From assembly GCF_039536205.1 (NCBI RefSeq), contig NZ_BAAAYL010000001.1, positions 4,092,001 through 4,156,000 on the forward strand: a stretch of DNA of 64,000 bases, in the 5' to 3' direction. Source of the DNA: Streptomyces sannanensis (GTDB lineage: Bacteria > Actinomycetota > Actinomycetes > Streptomycetales > Streptomycetaceae). The notes beneath the pieces were generated by a model. It made no database searches and was not told the origin of the DNA. It worked only from the letters and a program-made list of their open reading frames with translations. Positions 26,068 to 34,405 of the stretch are shown here, piece by piece. The position numbers and the translations under genes were made by a program. Numbering within the stretch: the first letter of the stretch is position 1; every line of letters begins with the position of its first letter.

Positions 26068-26868
26068 CGCTCGGCGGGTCACATCACCGGGTCCTGTCCG
26101 GCCGCGAACATCGCGCCGGAGGCATACGCCATCGACGATGTGGGCTTTCCCAAGGACGGTTACGACTCACCGGGTGTGGCGCGGATGCGCAGGCCGCCAG
26201 CAGTCCGGCCGCCACCGCGGCGGCGACTGCTCTTCTCACGGTCTTCAACGCGCCCCTCCCTCTGCCGCGGGGGAGCGAACAGACGCACCCCCGCGCCACA
26301 CGCAAGATCAACAAAGACTCAGAAGATACAGCAGCTTTTCGAGCACCGGTTTACGTGATGCGGAGGTGTCGGAGAGAGACGGTGTCGAACTCCTCACGGA
26401 CGGCACGTCAGTGGGCACGCGGGTGTGGGAGAGGCCGGGCGAGGAGCCATCCCCTGTGTCGCCGCCCGGCAGTACGGTGTCCCCCAGGCGGCCCCGACAC
26501 GCCCGCCGAAAACGTCGGCCACGCCCCCGCCTGCAGCGGACCGCCGGTCTGTATCCCGAGGACGCCGAGGCCCTCCTCCTCCAGGCCGCGGCCCACCTAT
26601 GACCGGAAAGGTTCACCGGCTCGCGACGCTCCCCCCAGAGGTGCCCCCAGGCACGGCACCTCTCCCCCGTAGCCCTTCGGGCACGGGAGGTCCCCCACCG
26701 TTGTCGCATCGCACGAGTACGGCCGAGTACGAGCTGCGATGTCCCGCCTTGCGATGCACCGCACCTGGGGGCACCGCTGGGGGCACCCTGGGGGGCACCC
26801 CCAGCGGTAGCCGGGGGAGGTAGCTGGGGGAGTCGCGAGCTTCTCGGCAAACCTTTCCGGCCACAGCA
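26068..26868. other. 800-bp stretch of decayed and repeat DNA
   Basis: No intact gene. It holds a short lipoprotein-like frame (26084-26248, minus) and about 270 bp (26330-26600) in which I recognise nothing. Last comes a 270-bp inverted-repeat element (26598-26872) that contains one copy of a palindromic GGGGGAGG unit also seen inside three coding genes of this window. Confidence 0.55.
26084..26248 (-). pseudogene. Truncated lipoprotein-like fragment
   Basis: 54-codon frame from a TTG preceded by GGGAGGGG. The first 25 residues are a convincing lipoprotein signal (MKTVRRAV..., LLAAC lipobox, Cys20), but the rest is short and basic with no domain. The usual ABC substrate-binding or other lipoprotein body is missing. 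Likely the remnant of a larger gene; a genuine tiny lipoprotein cannot be excluded. Confidence 0.35.
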
Positions 26869-26872
26869 CTAG
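26598..26872. mobile_element. MITE-like inverted-repeat element
   Basis: The left end (about 26598-26635: GACCGGAAAGGTTCACCG then GCTCGCGACGCTCCCCC) is repeated in inverse orientation at the right end (about 26827-26866: GGCCGGAAAGGTTTGCCG, then GCTCGCGACTCCCCC), with a small gap in the alignment. The 190-bp core is full of GGGGGCACC-type palindromes and encodes nothing. The right edge runs into the stop codon of the NlpC/P60 gene. No target duplication is obvious. It could be a non-autonomous transposon or a dispersed repeat. Confidence 0.5.
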
Positions 26873-27930
26873 ACGGGCCTGCTGGCGCCGGCGAAGGGCA
26901 TCTGGTCGATGGGGGCGATCCGGACCGGGGCGCCGGGGCGCGGCGCGTGGATCATCTTGCCGTCGCCGATGTAGAGGCCGACATGGCTGATGCCCGAGTA
27001 GAAGAAGACCAGGTCGCCCGGGACGAGCTCGGAGCGTGACACCCGGGTGCCGGCGCTGATCTGGGTGTAGGTGGTGCGGGGCAGTGAGACTCCTGCGGAG
27101 CGCCATGCCGCCTGGGTCAGGCCCGAGCAGTCGAAGGCGTAGGGTCCGGTGGCGCCCCAGATGTACGGCTTGCCGAGGGCCTCGTAGGCGTAGGCGACCG
27201 CCTGGACGGCGCGGGGGCCGGCGGCCTCGACGGGCGCGCGCGGGGCTCCGCGGTCCGCGCGGACGGCGGCCTCGGTGGAATGGCCGCCCATGCTCTCGTA
27301 CGCGGCGCGTTCGGTGGGGCTGAGGCGGGCGAGGAGCCGTTCCGCCTCGGCGATCTTGCGCTGGATGTCCGCTTTCTGTGTGCGCAGGTCCGCCTGCTGG
27401 GACCTGAGCTCTGCCAGCCGCCGGTCGGCGGTGGCATGCAGTCCCCGGACTTCCGTGATCTTCTTCTGCAGGCCGGCGACGGCGGTCGACTGGCGGGCTC
27501 CGGCCCGCTCGGCGAGTGCGGCGTCGTCCAGGAACCGATCGGGGTCGGGGGAGAACGCGAGCTGCACGGCCGGGTCCATGGCCCCGGCGCGGTACTGGGC
27601 GGTGGCGATCGAACCGAGCGCGTCGCGGGCGGCGTTGACGCCCTCCGTCCTGCGGGCAGCCTCGTCGCGCAACGCGTCCAGGGATCTCTCCGTCGCCTCG
27701 GCCTGTTCCTTGGTGCCGTTGTACCTCTCGGTGGCGATCTCGGCGTCGTGGTACAGCTTGTCGAGCCGGGCCTTGACCTGGGCGGGGGTGAGTCCGGGGG
27801 ACGCGTGACCGGCCCCTTCGAAGGCGCCGGTGGCCACCCCGGCGAGGGCAAGGGTGACGGCGGTGCGGGCGGCGTTGCCGGTGAGCGGGTGCTGCCTGGG
27901 TTTTCGGTGCGCGGCCACGAGGGCGTCCAC
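26869..27930 (-). CDS. NlpC/P60 peptidoglycan endopeptidase with coiled-coil
   Basis: 353 residues from GTG 27930; the site GGAAGGA is only two bases away, so the GTG at 27918 may be used. A secretion signal (AARTAVTLALAGVATGAFEGAGHA) is followed by a long coiled coil (about 50-210) of the RipA/CwlS type. The C-terminal NlpC/P60 domain has catalytic Cys in YAFDCSGLTQAAW, His in ISHVGLYIGDGKMIHAPRPG and the third polar residue after it. It cleaves D-Glu-mDAP type peptide bonds in the wall. The 3' end abuts the repeat element at 26598-26872. Confidence 0.92.
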   Translation of the reverse strand: MDALVAAHRKPRQHPLTGNAARTAVTLALAGVATGAFEGAGHASPGLTPAQVKARLDKLYHDAEIATERYNGTKEQAEATERSLDALRDEAARRTEGVNAARDALGSIATAQYRAGAMDPAVQLAFSPDPDRFLDDAALAERAGARQSTAVAGLQKKITEVRGLHATADRRLAELRSQQADLRTQKADIQRKIAEAERLLARLSPTERAAYESMGGHSTEAAVRADRGAPRAPVEAAGPRAVQAVAYAYEALGKPYIWGATGPYAFDCSGLTQAAWRSAGVSLPRTTYTQISAGTRVSRSELVPGDLVFFYSGISHVGLYIGDGKMIHAPRPGAPVRIAPIDQMPFAGASRPV

Positions 27931-28243
27931 GTCCTTCCGTAAGTCACCCGCCTGACCCGACGACAGACCGCACAGGGGGAGCGGCCCGCCGCCGGGTCTC
28001 TCGGCGGTGGCGGCCGACTGCCGCCCGTTTGCGGGGGCGGCGGTGGGGAGTCGGCCGCCTGGGGGAGGACGCTAAACCGGGGGTCACGGGGAAGTGCCGT
28101 CCTGGCGGATAGTGATTCTTTCCCGCATGCGTACGACCGGGTGTGACCGAGGCGCTGCCCTGGGTAGGTCCTGAACCGGTGACGGTGTGACCGTTGCGAC
28201 GGATGAGGCCCACCTGGCCGACAGGGGGTGGTATGGCCCCGCA

Positions 28244-28249
28244 TAGGCT
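28244..28249 (+). promoter_or_regulatory. Leaderless -10 before the small membrane gene
   Basis: TAGGCT is exactly seven bases before the ATG at 28257, and no ribosome site is present, which fits a leaderless transcript. This also supports 28257 over the upstream ATG. Confidence 0.5.
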
Positions 28250-28256
28250 CCGCTCC

Positions 28257-28610
28257 ATGGACGTACTCATCAATGTCTTCGTCGGCCTGCACATCATCGG
28301 CATCGCCTCGCTGCTCGGCGGCTTCCTCACCCAGATGAAGTCGATGGGCGCGGGCACCGCACGCTTCACGCCCGCGATGCTGCACGGCGCACTGATCATG
28401 CTGATCACGGGTGTGGCGCTGGTGGGCATCCACCAGGCCGAGGGCCATACCGTGAACAACCTCAAGATCGGCATCAAGCTGGCGATCCTGGTGGTGATCC
28501 TCGGCCTGGTGTATGTCAAGCGCGACGAGGAGCGGGTCGAGAAGTCGCTCTTCGGTTCGGTGGGCGCACTGACGACCGCCAACATCTTCATCGCCGTCCT
28601 CTGGACCTGA
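28257..28610 (+). CDS. Small four-helix membrane protein
   Basis: 117 residues. Four hydrophobic helices separated by short loops: LINVFVGLHIIGIASLLGGF, AMLHGALIMLITGVALVGI, IGIKLAILVVILGLVYV and LTTANIFIAVLWT. A conserved-looking His pair (LHIIG; HQAEGH) could bind metal or heme, but no family is recognised. It stands alone between the NlpC/P60 gene and a pseudogene. Confidence 0.8.
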   Translation: MDVLINVFVGLHIIGIASLLGGFLTQMKSMGAGTARFTPAMLHGALIMLITGVALVGIHQAEGHTVNNLKIGIKLAILVVILGLVYVKRDEERVEKSLFGSVGALTTANIFIAVLWT

Positions 28611-28755
28611 CCCCTGGCGCGCCCGTTGCAGCCATTCCGGAATGATGTGCGGCGATTGTCCGGAATAGCTGATTTTGCCCGCATTGGGGGGCAAGGTCCT
28701 GCCGGCCCGGCCGGGACGGCCCGGCGCGCAAGGGCTGGAAGAGGGGGTACGTCCC

Positions 28756-29312
28756 ATGCGCAGCAAGCGCAACAAGGGACGGAAAGCACTGGTCGTCGCC
28801 ACCGGTGCCGCCGTCGTGGTCGGAATGGGGACGCTTCCCGCCACGGCCACCGGCGGCAGGACCTGGACCAAGGTCATCGTGACCGGCCTGGACAACCCGC
28901 GGCGGATCGCCGCGACCCCCGGCGCGCTGTACGTCGCCGAGGCCGGCCGCGGCGGCAAGAACTGCATCGGCGGTGGCCCCGGCGGCCAAGCCCACCGCCC
29001 GGGTCTGGAAGGTCGGCCCGAGCGGCAAGATCCTCGGCTGGGTCGGCGGCTTCGGCTCCAGCCGGCCTCGCCGTCAACAGCAGCGGCGATCTCTACGTCG
29101 GCCGGCTCTTCACCGGCAAGGTGACCAAGGTCACCCACGGCAGCGGCAAGCGTGCGAGCGTGAAGGTGCCGTTCCCGGGCGGAGTCGCCGTCGACGGCCA
29201 CAGCGGCAGGGTCTATGTGGTGGCCTGGTCCATCGCCGACCGTGACGGCACTTCCCTGGGCCCCGGCCGGAAGACTCCCGGCGGTCAGCTGTGGGAGGTC
29301 GGCAACTTCTGA
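28756..29312 (+). pseudogene. ScyD/ScyE-family secreted beta-propeller, frameshifted
   Basis: The coding signal jumps through all three frames. The first holds a signal peptide plus TGLDNPRRIAATPGALYVAEAGRGGKNC. The second holds ARVWKVGPSGKILGWVGGF. The third holds AGLAVNSSGDLYVGRLFTGKVTKV and a proper C terminus (GGQLWEVGNF, stop at 29312). These are NHL/ScyD-type propeller strands. Intact members are around 350-400 residues, so besides at least two frameshifts much of the middle has been deleted. A ribosome site (GAGGGGG) remains. Confidence 0.75.
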
Positions 29313-29335
29313 TTGTTCTCAAGGCGGCGGCGGGG

Positions 29336-29357
29336 TGTCAGCGGGGCGGCCTAGACT
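29336..29357 (+). promoter_or_regulatory. RecA-NDp-like (DNA-damage) promoter of pcrA
   Basis: TGTCAGCG (29336-29343), eight bases, then TAGACT (29352-29357), nine bases before the pcrA ATG. This fits the LexA-independent actinobacterial DNA-damage promoter (TTGTCRGTG-N8-TAnnnT, PafBC-dependent in mycobacteria) with mismatches in the first T and at GTG. The short distance to the start implies a leaderless or near-leaderless mRNA. Confidence 0.55.
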
Positions 29358-29366
29358 CGGAAGGCG

Positions 29367-31844
29367 ATGAGCAGCCTCTTTGACGACAGCTTCCTGGCGG
29401 ATCTCCAGCATCCCGATGAGGAGCCCCCGCCGCCGCCCGAGGACCGCGCGCCCGAAGAGGTGCCGGACGACCTGTTCGAGGGCGCATTCGACGCGCTCCC
29501 GCCCAGGGACGCGTACTACCGCGACGGCGCGCCGCGGCCCGTCGTGGACGCGGCCGCGCTGCTCGACGGACTCAACGAACAGCAGCGTGCCGCCGTCGTG
29601 CACGCCGGGTCGCCGCTGCTCATCGTGGCCGGCGCCGGTTCCGGCAAGACGCGGGTGCTCACGCACCGGATCGCCCATCTGCTGGCCACCCGCGGTGTCC
29701 ACCCGGGTCAGATCCTCGCGATCACCTTCACCAACAAGGCCGCAGGCGAGATGAAGGAGCGCGTCGAGCAGCTGGTCGGCCCGCGCGCCCACGCCATGTG
29801 GGTGTCCACCTTCCACAGCGCCTGTGTACGGATCCTGCGCCGCGAGTCGAAGAAGCTGGGCTTCACGTCCTCGTTCTCGATCTACGACGCCGCGGACTCC
29901 AAGCGGCTGATGTCGCTGGTCTGCCGTGATCTCGACCTCGACCCGAAGCGCTTCCCGCCCAAGTCGTTCAGCGCGAAGATTTCGAACCTGAAGAACGAGC
30001 TGATCGACGAGGAGACCTTCGCCGAGCAGGCCGCTGGGAGTACTTCCCAGGCCGGAGGCTCTGGGGGAGGGTTCGAGAAGACGCTCGCCGAGGCGTACCG
30101 GATGTACCAGAACCGGCTGCGCGAGGCCAACGCCCTCGACTTCGACGACATCATCATGACCACCGTCCATCTGCTGCAGGCGTTCCCGGACGTCGCCGAG
30201 CACTACCGGCGCCGGTTCCGGCACGTCCTGGTGGACGAGTACCAGGACACCAACCACGCCCAGTACACCCTCGTGCGTGAGCTGGTGGGCCCCTCGGGCG
30301 AGGGGCACGCCCCCGCCGAGCTGTGCGTCGTCGGTGACGCCGACCAGTCGATCTACGCCTTCCGGGGCGCCACGATCCGCAACATCCTTCAGTTCGAGGA
30401 GGACTACCCCGACGCGACGACGATCCTGCTGGAGCAGAACTACCGCTCCAGCCAGACGATCCTGTCCGCCGCCAACGCCGTCATCGAGCGCAACGAGAAC
30501 CGCCGCCCCAAGAACCTGTGGACGGACGCCGGCGCCGGCGCGCCGATCACCGGCTATGTCGCGGACACCGAGCACGACGAGGCGCAGTTCGTCGCCGACG
30601 AGATCGACCGGCTCACGGACGAGGGCGAGGCGAAGGCCGGCGACGTCGCCGTCTTCTACCGTACGAACGCCCAGTCCCGGGTCTTCGAGGAGATCTTCAT
30701 CCGGGTCGGGCTGCCCTACAAGGTCGTCGGCGGAGTGCGCTTCTACGAGCGCAAGGAGGTCCGGGACGTCCTGGCCTATCTGCGGGTGCTCGCCAACCCC
30801 GAGGACAGCGTCCCGCTGCGCCGCATCCTGAACGTGCCCAAGCGAGGAATCGGCGAGCGGGCCGAGGCGATGATCGACGCCCTGTCGCTGCGCGAGAAGA
30901 TCACCTTCCCGCAGGCGCTGCGGCGCGTCGACGAGGCGTACGGCATGGCCGCCCGCTCGGCCAATGCCGTCAGGCGCTTCAACACGCTGATGGACGAGCT
31001 GCGCACGGTCGTCGAGTCGGGTGTCGGACCCGCGACCGTTCTCGAAGCCGTGCTGGAACGGACCGGCTACCTGGCCGAACTCCAGGCCTCCACCGACCCG
31101 CAGGACGAGACGCGCATCGAGAACCTCCAGGAACTGGCGGCCGTGGCCCTGGAGTTCGAGCAGGACCGTGACGCGGACAACCCCGGCACCCTGGCCGAAT
31201 TCCTGGAGCAGGTCGCACTGGTCGCCGACTCCGACCAGATCCCGGACGAGGACGAGGACGGCTCCGGCGTCATCACACTGATGACGCTGCACACCGCCAA
31301 GGGCCTCGAGTTCCCTGTGGTGTTCCTGACGGGTATGGAGGACGGTGTCTTCCCGCACATGCGTGCGCTGGGACAGGTCAAGGAGCTGGAGGAGGAGCGG
31401 CGGCTGGCGTACGTGGGGATCACACGCGCCCGCGAGCGGCTCTATCTGACGCGGTCGTCGCTGCGCAGTGCGTGGGGACAGCCTTCGTACAACCCGCCGT
31501 CCCGTTTCCTGGAGGAGATCCCGGAGCGGCATATGACCTGGAAGCGGACCGGCGCCAAGGCCGCCCCCGCCGGGCCGGTGTCGGGCGTCGCCTCGTCGCT
31601 GTCCGCATCGCTCTCCTCGAGCCGGGCCCGCTCCGGGCCCCCGGCCTTCGCGACCGGCCGTACGGGGGACAGACAGGTCATTTCGTTGGCAGTGGGGGAC
31701 CGGGTGACGCATGATCAGTTCGGCCTGGGCACCGTCATGGCGGTGACGGGCGTGGGTGACAAGGCGCAGGCCACCATCGACTTCGGCGACGGCCGCCCCA
31801 AGAAGCTGGTGCTGCGCTACGCACCGGTCGAGAAGCTGGGATAG
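29367..31844 (+). CDS. pcrA: ATP-dependent DNA helicase PcrA/UvrD
   Basis: 825 residues. An acidic N-terminal extension of about 65 residues precedes the SF1 helicase core: Walker A GAGSGKTR (89-96), motif Ia TFTNKAAGEMKER, Walker B VDEYQDTNH, motif III GDADQSIYAFRGA, motif IV LLEQNYRS, motif V MTLHTAKGLEFPVVF, motif VI YVGITRARE. A C-terminal Tudor-like domain (VGDRVTHDQFGLGTV) contacts RNA polymerase in relatives. It unwinds DNA in nucleotide excision repair and fork rescue. Residues about 222-234 (AAGSTSQAGGSGGG) come from a palindromic element inserted in frame at 30033-30070. Confidence 0.96.
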   Translation: MSSLFDDSFLADLQHPDEEPPPPPEDRAPEEVPDDLFEGAFDALPPRDAYYRDGAPRPVVDAAALLDGLNEQQRAAVVHAGSPLLIVAGAGSGKTRVLTHRIAHLLATRGVHPGQILAITFTNKAAGEMKERVEQLVGPRAHAMWVSTFHSACVRILRRESKKLGFTSSFSIYDAADSKRLMSLVCRDLDLDPKRFPPKSFSAKISNLKNELIDEETFAEQAAGSTSQAGGSGGGFEKTLAEAYRMYQNRLREANALDFDDIIMTTVHLLQAFPDVAEHYRRRFRHVLVDEYQDTNHAQYTLVRELVGPSGEGHAPAELCVVGDADQSIYAFRGATIRNILQFEEDYPDATTILLEQNYRSSQTILSAANAVIERNENRRPKNLWTDAGAGAPITGYVADTEHDEAQFVADEIDRLTDEGEAKAGDVAVFYRTNAQSRVFEEIFIRVGLPYKVVGGVRFYERKEVRDVLAYLRVLANPEDSVPLRRILNVPKRGIGERAEAMIDALSLREKITFPQALRRVDEAYGMAARSANAVRRFNTLMDELRTVVESGVGPATVLEAVLERTGYLAELQASTDPQDETRIENLQELAAVALEFEQDRDADNPGTLAEFLEQVALVADSDQIPDEDEDGSGVITLMTLHTAKGLEFPVVFLTGMEDGVFPHMRALGQVKELEEERRLAYVGITRARERLYLTRSSLRSAWGQPSYNPPSRFLEEIPERHMTWKRTGAKAAPAGPVSGVASSLSASLSSSRARSGPPAFATGRTGDRQVISLAVGDRVTHDQFGLGTVMAVTGVGDKAQATIDFGDGRPKKLVLRYAPVEKLG
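30033..30070 (+). repeat. In-frame palindromic unit in pcrA
   Basis: CTGGGAGTACTTCCCAG, a ten-base spacer (GCCGGAGGCT), then CTGGGGGAGGG. It encodes a Gly/Ser-rich loop between helicase motifs and has counterparts at 36982-37019, 40192-40226 and 26662-26697. Confidence 0.65.
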
Positions 31845-31918
31845 CCGGGCCGGACCGCCCGCTCGGGAAGGCCCGGGCGGGCTCGTCGCAGGCGGCTTGC
31901 CCGGGCGTGGCTCACCGC

Positions 31919-31936
31919 GGCCTGCCGCGGCAGGCC
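31919..31936. terminator. Palindrome between pcrA and the M23 gene
   Basis: Perfect 18-base palindrome GGCCTGCCGCGGCAGGCC in the 105-bp convergent gap. A second GC-rich stem lies nearby at about 31856-31881. It may terminate either gene. Confidence 0.5.
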
Positions 31937-31949
31937 TACTACGGCAGCC

Positions 31950-33353
31950 TTACTGCGGATTGAGCCCGTGGTTGAGCAGCCAGCTCAGCGGGTTGACCGC
32001 CGAGCCTCCACCGGGCCGCACCTCGAAGTGCAGGTGCGGCCCGGTGGAGTTACCGGAGTTCCCCGAGTACGCGATCACATCGCCGGCCTTGACCTGGCCG
32101 TACCGGATCTTGGTGCTGCTGAGATGGCAGTACCAGGTCTCGGTACCGTCGGCGGCCGTGACGATCGCCATGTTGCCGTAGGCGCTGTTCCACTGGGTGC
32201 GCACGGTGCCGTCGGTCGCCGCCATCACCGGAGTGCCGTACGAGACGGGAAAGTCGATACCGGTGTGCTGGGACATCCAGTTGACGCCGGCCTGGCCGAA
32301 GTGGGCGCTGAGTCCATGCTGAGCGACCGGCAGGGCGAACTTGGGGCGCAGCGCCTCCTTGCGCGCGGCCTCCGCGATCCTGCGCTGCCGGTCGGCTTCC
32401 TGGCGCTCCTTGAGGTCGATGCGCTCCTGGGTCCGGCTGGCACGGTCGCTGAAGTCGCGAGCGCTGATGCTGACATTGGTCAGCTGGGTGTCGAGCTTGT
32501 TGTTGGCAGCGGCGGCGACCTTGACGGCGGACGCGTCCGGGGCGGCCATCGTGGCCTTGCCGTCGTCCTTCTTCTCGCCGCCACCGAGACCACCGAGGCC
32601 GCTGACGGAGGCGGCGGCGATACCGGCGACACCCATCACGCACACGGAGGGCACGGCGACGGTGAGGAGAGCGGAGCGCTTGGCGGGGCTGCGGCGACGT
32701 GCACGGTTGGCGGGCCGACGGGCGGTACGGGACACGGTCACGACCTCCTCGGCCTCGGACACCGGGGGCAGACCGGTATCCGGAGAATCGAGGTCGAGAT
32801 GGACCTCGGCGTCACCATCGGCATCGAAGTCGGCTTCGTCGACGGTGTGGAGGTCGGTGTCGGTGTCGGAGCCGAAGGCGGGCGCGTCGTCGGCCTCTGC
32901 CTCGAAGCCGGCCCGAGGCATGTCGAACGTGTCGGTGACTTCGGCGGAGTTCCAGGCGGTGGCGTCGTAGGCGCCGGTCTCGCCCACCCCGAACCCGGGC
33001 ACCGTCCACTGGCCCGTGGTGTCGTAGCCGAAGGCGGCGTTCTCGAACTGCCCCGTCTGATTCCAGGTGTTGGCCTCACCGGTGGACTGGGCCGGAACGG
33101 AAGCCGTCGCGGCGGTGCCGTATTCGGTGGCCGCCCACATCGTGGTGGTGTCGTACTGGCCGTACTGCTCGTACTGAGCGGTGTATCCGGTGTCGCCGTA
33201 GGAAGCGGTGCTCCAGGCCGTCGTGTCGTACTGCCCGGTGTGGCCTGCTTCGTAGCCGCTCGGCAGAGTGCCGAACTGCGGGTCGGTGTCGTAGCCGCCA
33301 GTGGAGTTCCCGTCGAATCCGACGTACCCGGCGTGGGCGTGCTGGTCGTTCAC
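31950..33353 (-). CDS. M23 family peptidoglycan endopeptidase, membrane-anchored
   Basis: 467 residues from GTG 33353. The first ~190 residues are cytoplasmic, low in complexity and rich in Gly, Tyr, Thr and Gln with repeated YDTT/GYT motifs. An acidic stretch and an Arg-rich stop-transfer (ARRPANRARRRSPAKR) follow, then one helix (about 227-252) and a coiled coil (about 300-335). The C-terminal LytM/M23 domain has zinc ligands H363 and D367 (HTGID) and H440-L-H442 (GPHLHFE), so it should be active. It cleaves peptidoglycan cross-bridges. The N-terminal tail is unusual and could condense or bind cytoplasmic partners. Confidence 0.9.
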   Translation of the reverse strand: MNDQHAHAGYVGFDGNSTGGYDTDPQFGTLPSGYEAGHTGQYDTTAWSTASYGDTGYTAQYEQYGQYDTTTMWAATEYGTAATASVPAQSTGEANTWNQTGQFENAAFGYDTTGQWTVPGFGVGETGAYDATAWNSAEVTDTFDMPRAGFEAEADDAPAFGSDTDTDLHTVDEADFDADGDAEVHLDLDSPDTGLPPVSEAEEVVTVSRTARRPANRARRRSPAKRSALLTVAVPSVCVMGVAGIAAASVSGLGGLGGGEKKDDGKATMAAPDASAVKVAAAANNKLDTQLTNVSISARDFSDRASRTQERIDLKERQEADRQRRIAEAARKEALRPKFALPVAQHGLSAHFGQAGVNWMSQHTGIDFPVSYGTPVMAATDGTVRTQWNSAYGNMAIVTAADGTETWYCHLSSTKIRYGQVKAGDVIAYSGNSGNSTGPHLHFEVRPGGGSAVNPLSWLLNHGLNPQ

Positions 33354-33420
33354 CGACTTCTCTCTCGCCTCGGCAGCAGTCCGGCCGCCCTCCCGTGGGA
33401 AATGGGAAAGCAGTGGCGTG

Positions 33421-33450
33421 ACTGTACCCGGCGGTATGCGACGGCCACAA
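33421..33450 (-). promoter_or_regulatory. Promoter of the M23 gene
   Basis: -35 TTGTGG (33450-33445), 18-bp spacer, -10 TACAGT (33426-33421), giving a leader of about 60 bases. The surrounding 200 bp is visibly AT-richer than the genes. Confidence 0.5.
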
Positions 33451-33565
33451 TCTTCGGCTGGTACTGGGGGATTCAGGAAACGGGCATTCTTCTGGTTTCG
33501 GCGGGCCGAAGACGGAGCTTTGGTTTTATGTTCGACGGCTGTTCGGTATTTCGTTGCCTTGGCCG

Positions 33566-34405
33566 TCAGGCCACCGAGACCGCACCGGATGTACCGGGTG
33601 CCGCGTCCACTCCTTCTTCCCCGCACTGGAGGGCCTGTCGTACACCGGCCGCGACCGCCGGATGGACGGGCAGGGCCAGGTGGCCGATTCCGGTCACGTG
33701 CACGTTGTGCACGATCAGGTCCGGGTGCTCGAGACGGGCTGTCTCGGCCGGGATCATCGCATGGTCGAGGTCGCTCCAGAAGCTGACGAACCGGGTCCGG
33801 CAGCCGGGGGCCGGCCTGCGCAGCTCCTCGATCACATCGGAGCCGGGGTGCATCTGGCGCACGACGGGATGCGCGCTCATGAGCTGCGCCGCCAGCGTGC
33901 CGGAGTGCGGGGTGCCGAGGGTGACCAGAGTGCGCACATGTGTGTCGCCGCCGAGCCGCTGCACGTAGTAGCGGGCGATCAGGCCGCCGAGGCTGTGCCC
34001 CACGATGTCGACCTGACGATGCCCGGTGCGGGTGCGTATCTCGTCGATGTGCCGCCCGAGCAGGTCGGCTGCGGCCCGGATGTCGCAGGTCAGCGGCGAG
34101 TAGTTGAGGGACTCCAGATGGCGCCAGCCGTGCCGGGACAAGGAGCGTCGGAGCACGACGAAGACGGAGCGGTTGTCGATGAAACCGTGCAGCAGCACCA
34201 CGGGCGGATGGCCGAGCCCGGCCGTGGGCAGCAGGGGGGCTCCGGTGGGCGGCCCGGCGGGGGAACGGCGCTCGGGTGCGATACCCGAGGGATAGAGCAG
34301 AAGGTGCCCGGCAAGGATCGCGAGGTCGAGCATCGTGGCTCGCAGGAGCGTGGCCGACAGCCGGACGAGGCGCAGACACGGCGGAAAGAAGGGCAGAACC
34401 CTCAT
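33566..34405 (-). CDS. Alpha/beta hydrolase, lipase/PGAP1-like esterase
   Basis: 279 residues from ATG 34405 with GGGAGGT seven bases upstream. A hydrophobic N terminus (about 1-40) may be an uncleaved signal anchor. Lipase motifs: oxyanion HGF (LLHGFIDNRS), nucleophile elbow GHSLGG (Ser138), GTPHSG, probable acid in SDLDHAMIP and base in GIGHLAL. It resembles secreted triacylglycerol lipases and PGAP1-type esterases that act on lipids at the membrane. Substrate unknown. It lies upstream of, and on the same strand as, the M23 gene, but the 212-bp gap with a promoter suggests separate transcripts. Confidence 0.88.
   Translation of the reverse strand: MRVLPFFPPCLRLVRLSATLLRATMLDLAILAGHLLLYPSGIAPERRSPAGPPTGAPLLPTAGLGHPPVVLLHGFIDNRSVFVVLRRSLSRHGWRHLESLNYSPLTCDIRAAADLLGRHIDEIRTRTGHRQVDIVGHSLGGLIARYYVQRLGGDTHVRTLVTLGTPHSGTLAAQLMSAHPVVRQMHPGSDVIEELRRPAPGCRTRFVSFWSDLDHAMIPAETARLEHPDLIVHNVHVTGIGHLALPVHPAVAAGVRQALQCGEEGVDAAPGTSGAVSVA

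Noticed and set aside
26598..26872. Insertion sequence
   Set aside because: There is no transposase coding sequence. It is too short for an autonomous element, so it is reported as MITE-like only.
27931..28256. Possible c-di-AMP (ydaO) riboswitch before the NlpC/P60 gene
   Set aside because: Such riboswitches precede many actinobacterial wall hydrolases, but I could not find the conserved ydaO core on the minus strand here, only a GC-rich stem near 28000-28060.
29367..31844. Sequencing error in pcrA at the odd Gly/Ser insert
   Set aside because: The frame is kept, and the same unit occurs in two other genes and in non-coding DNA, so it is a genuine repeat insertion.
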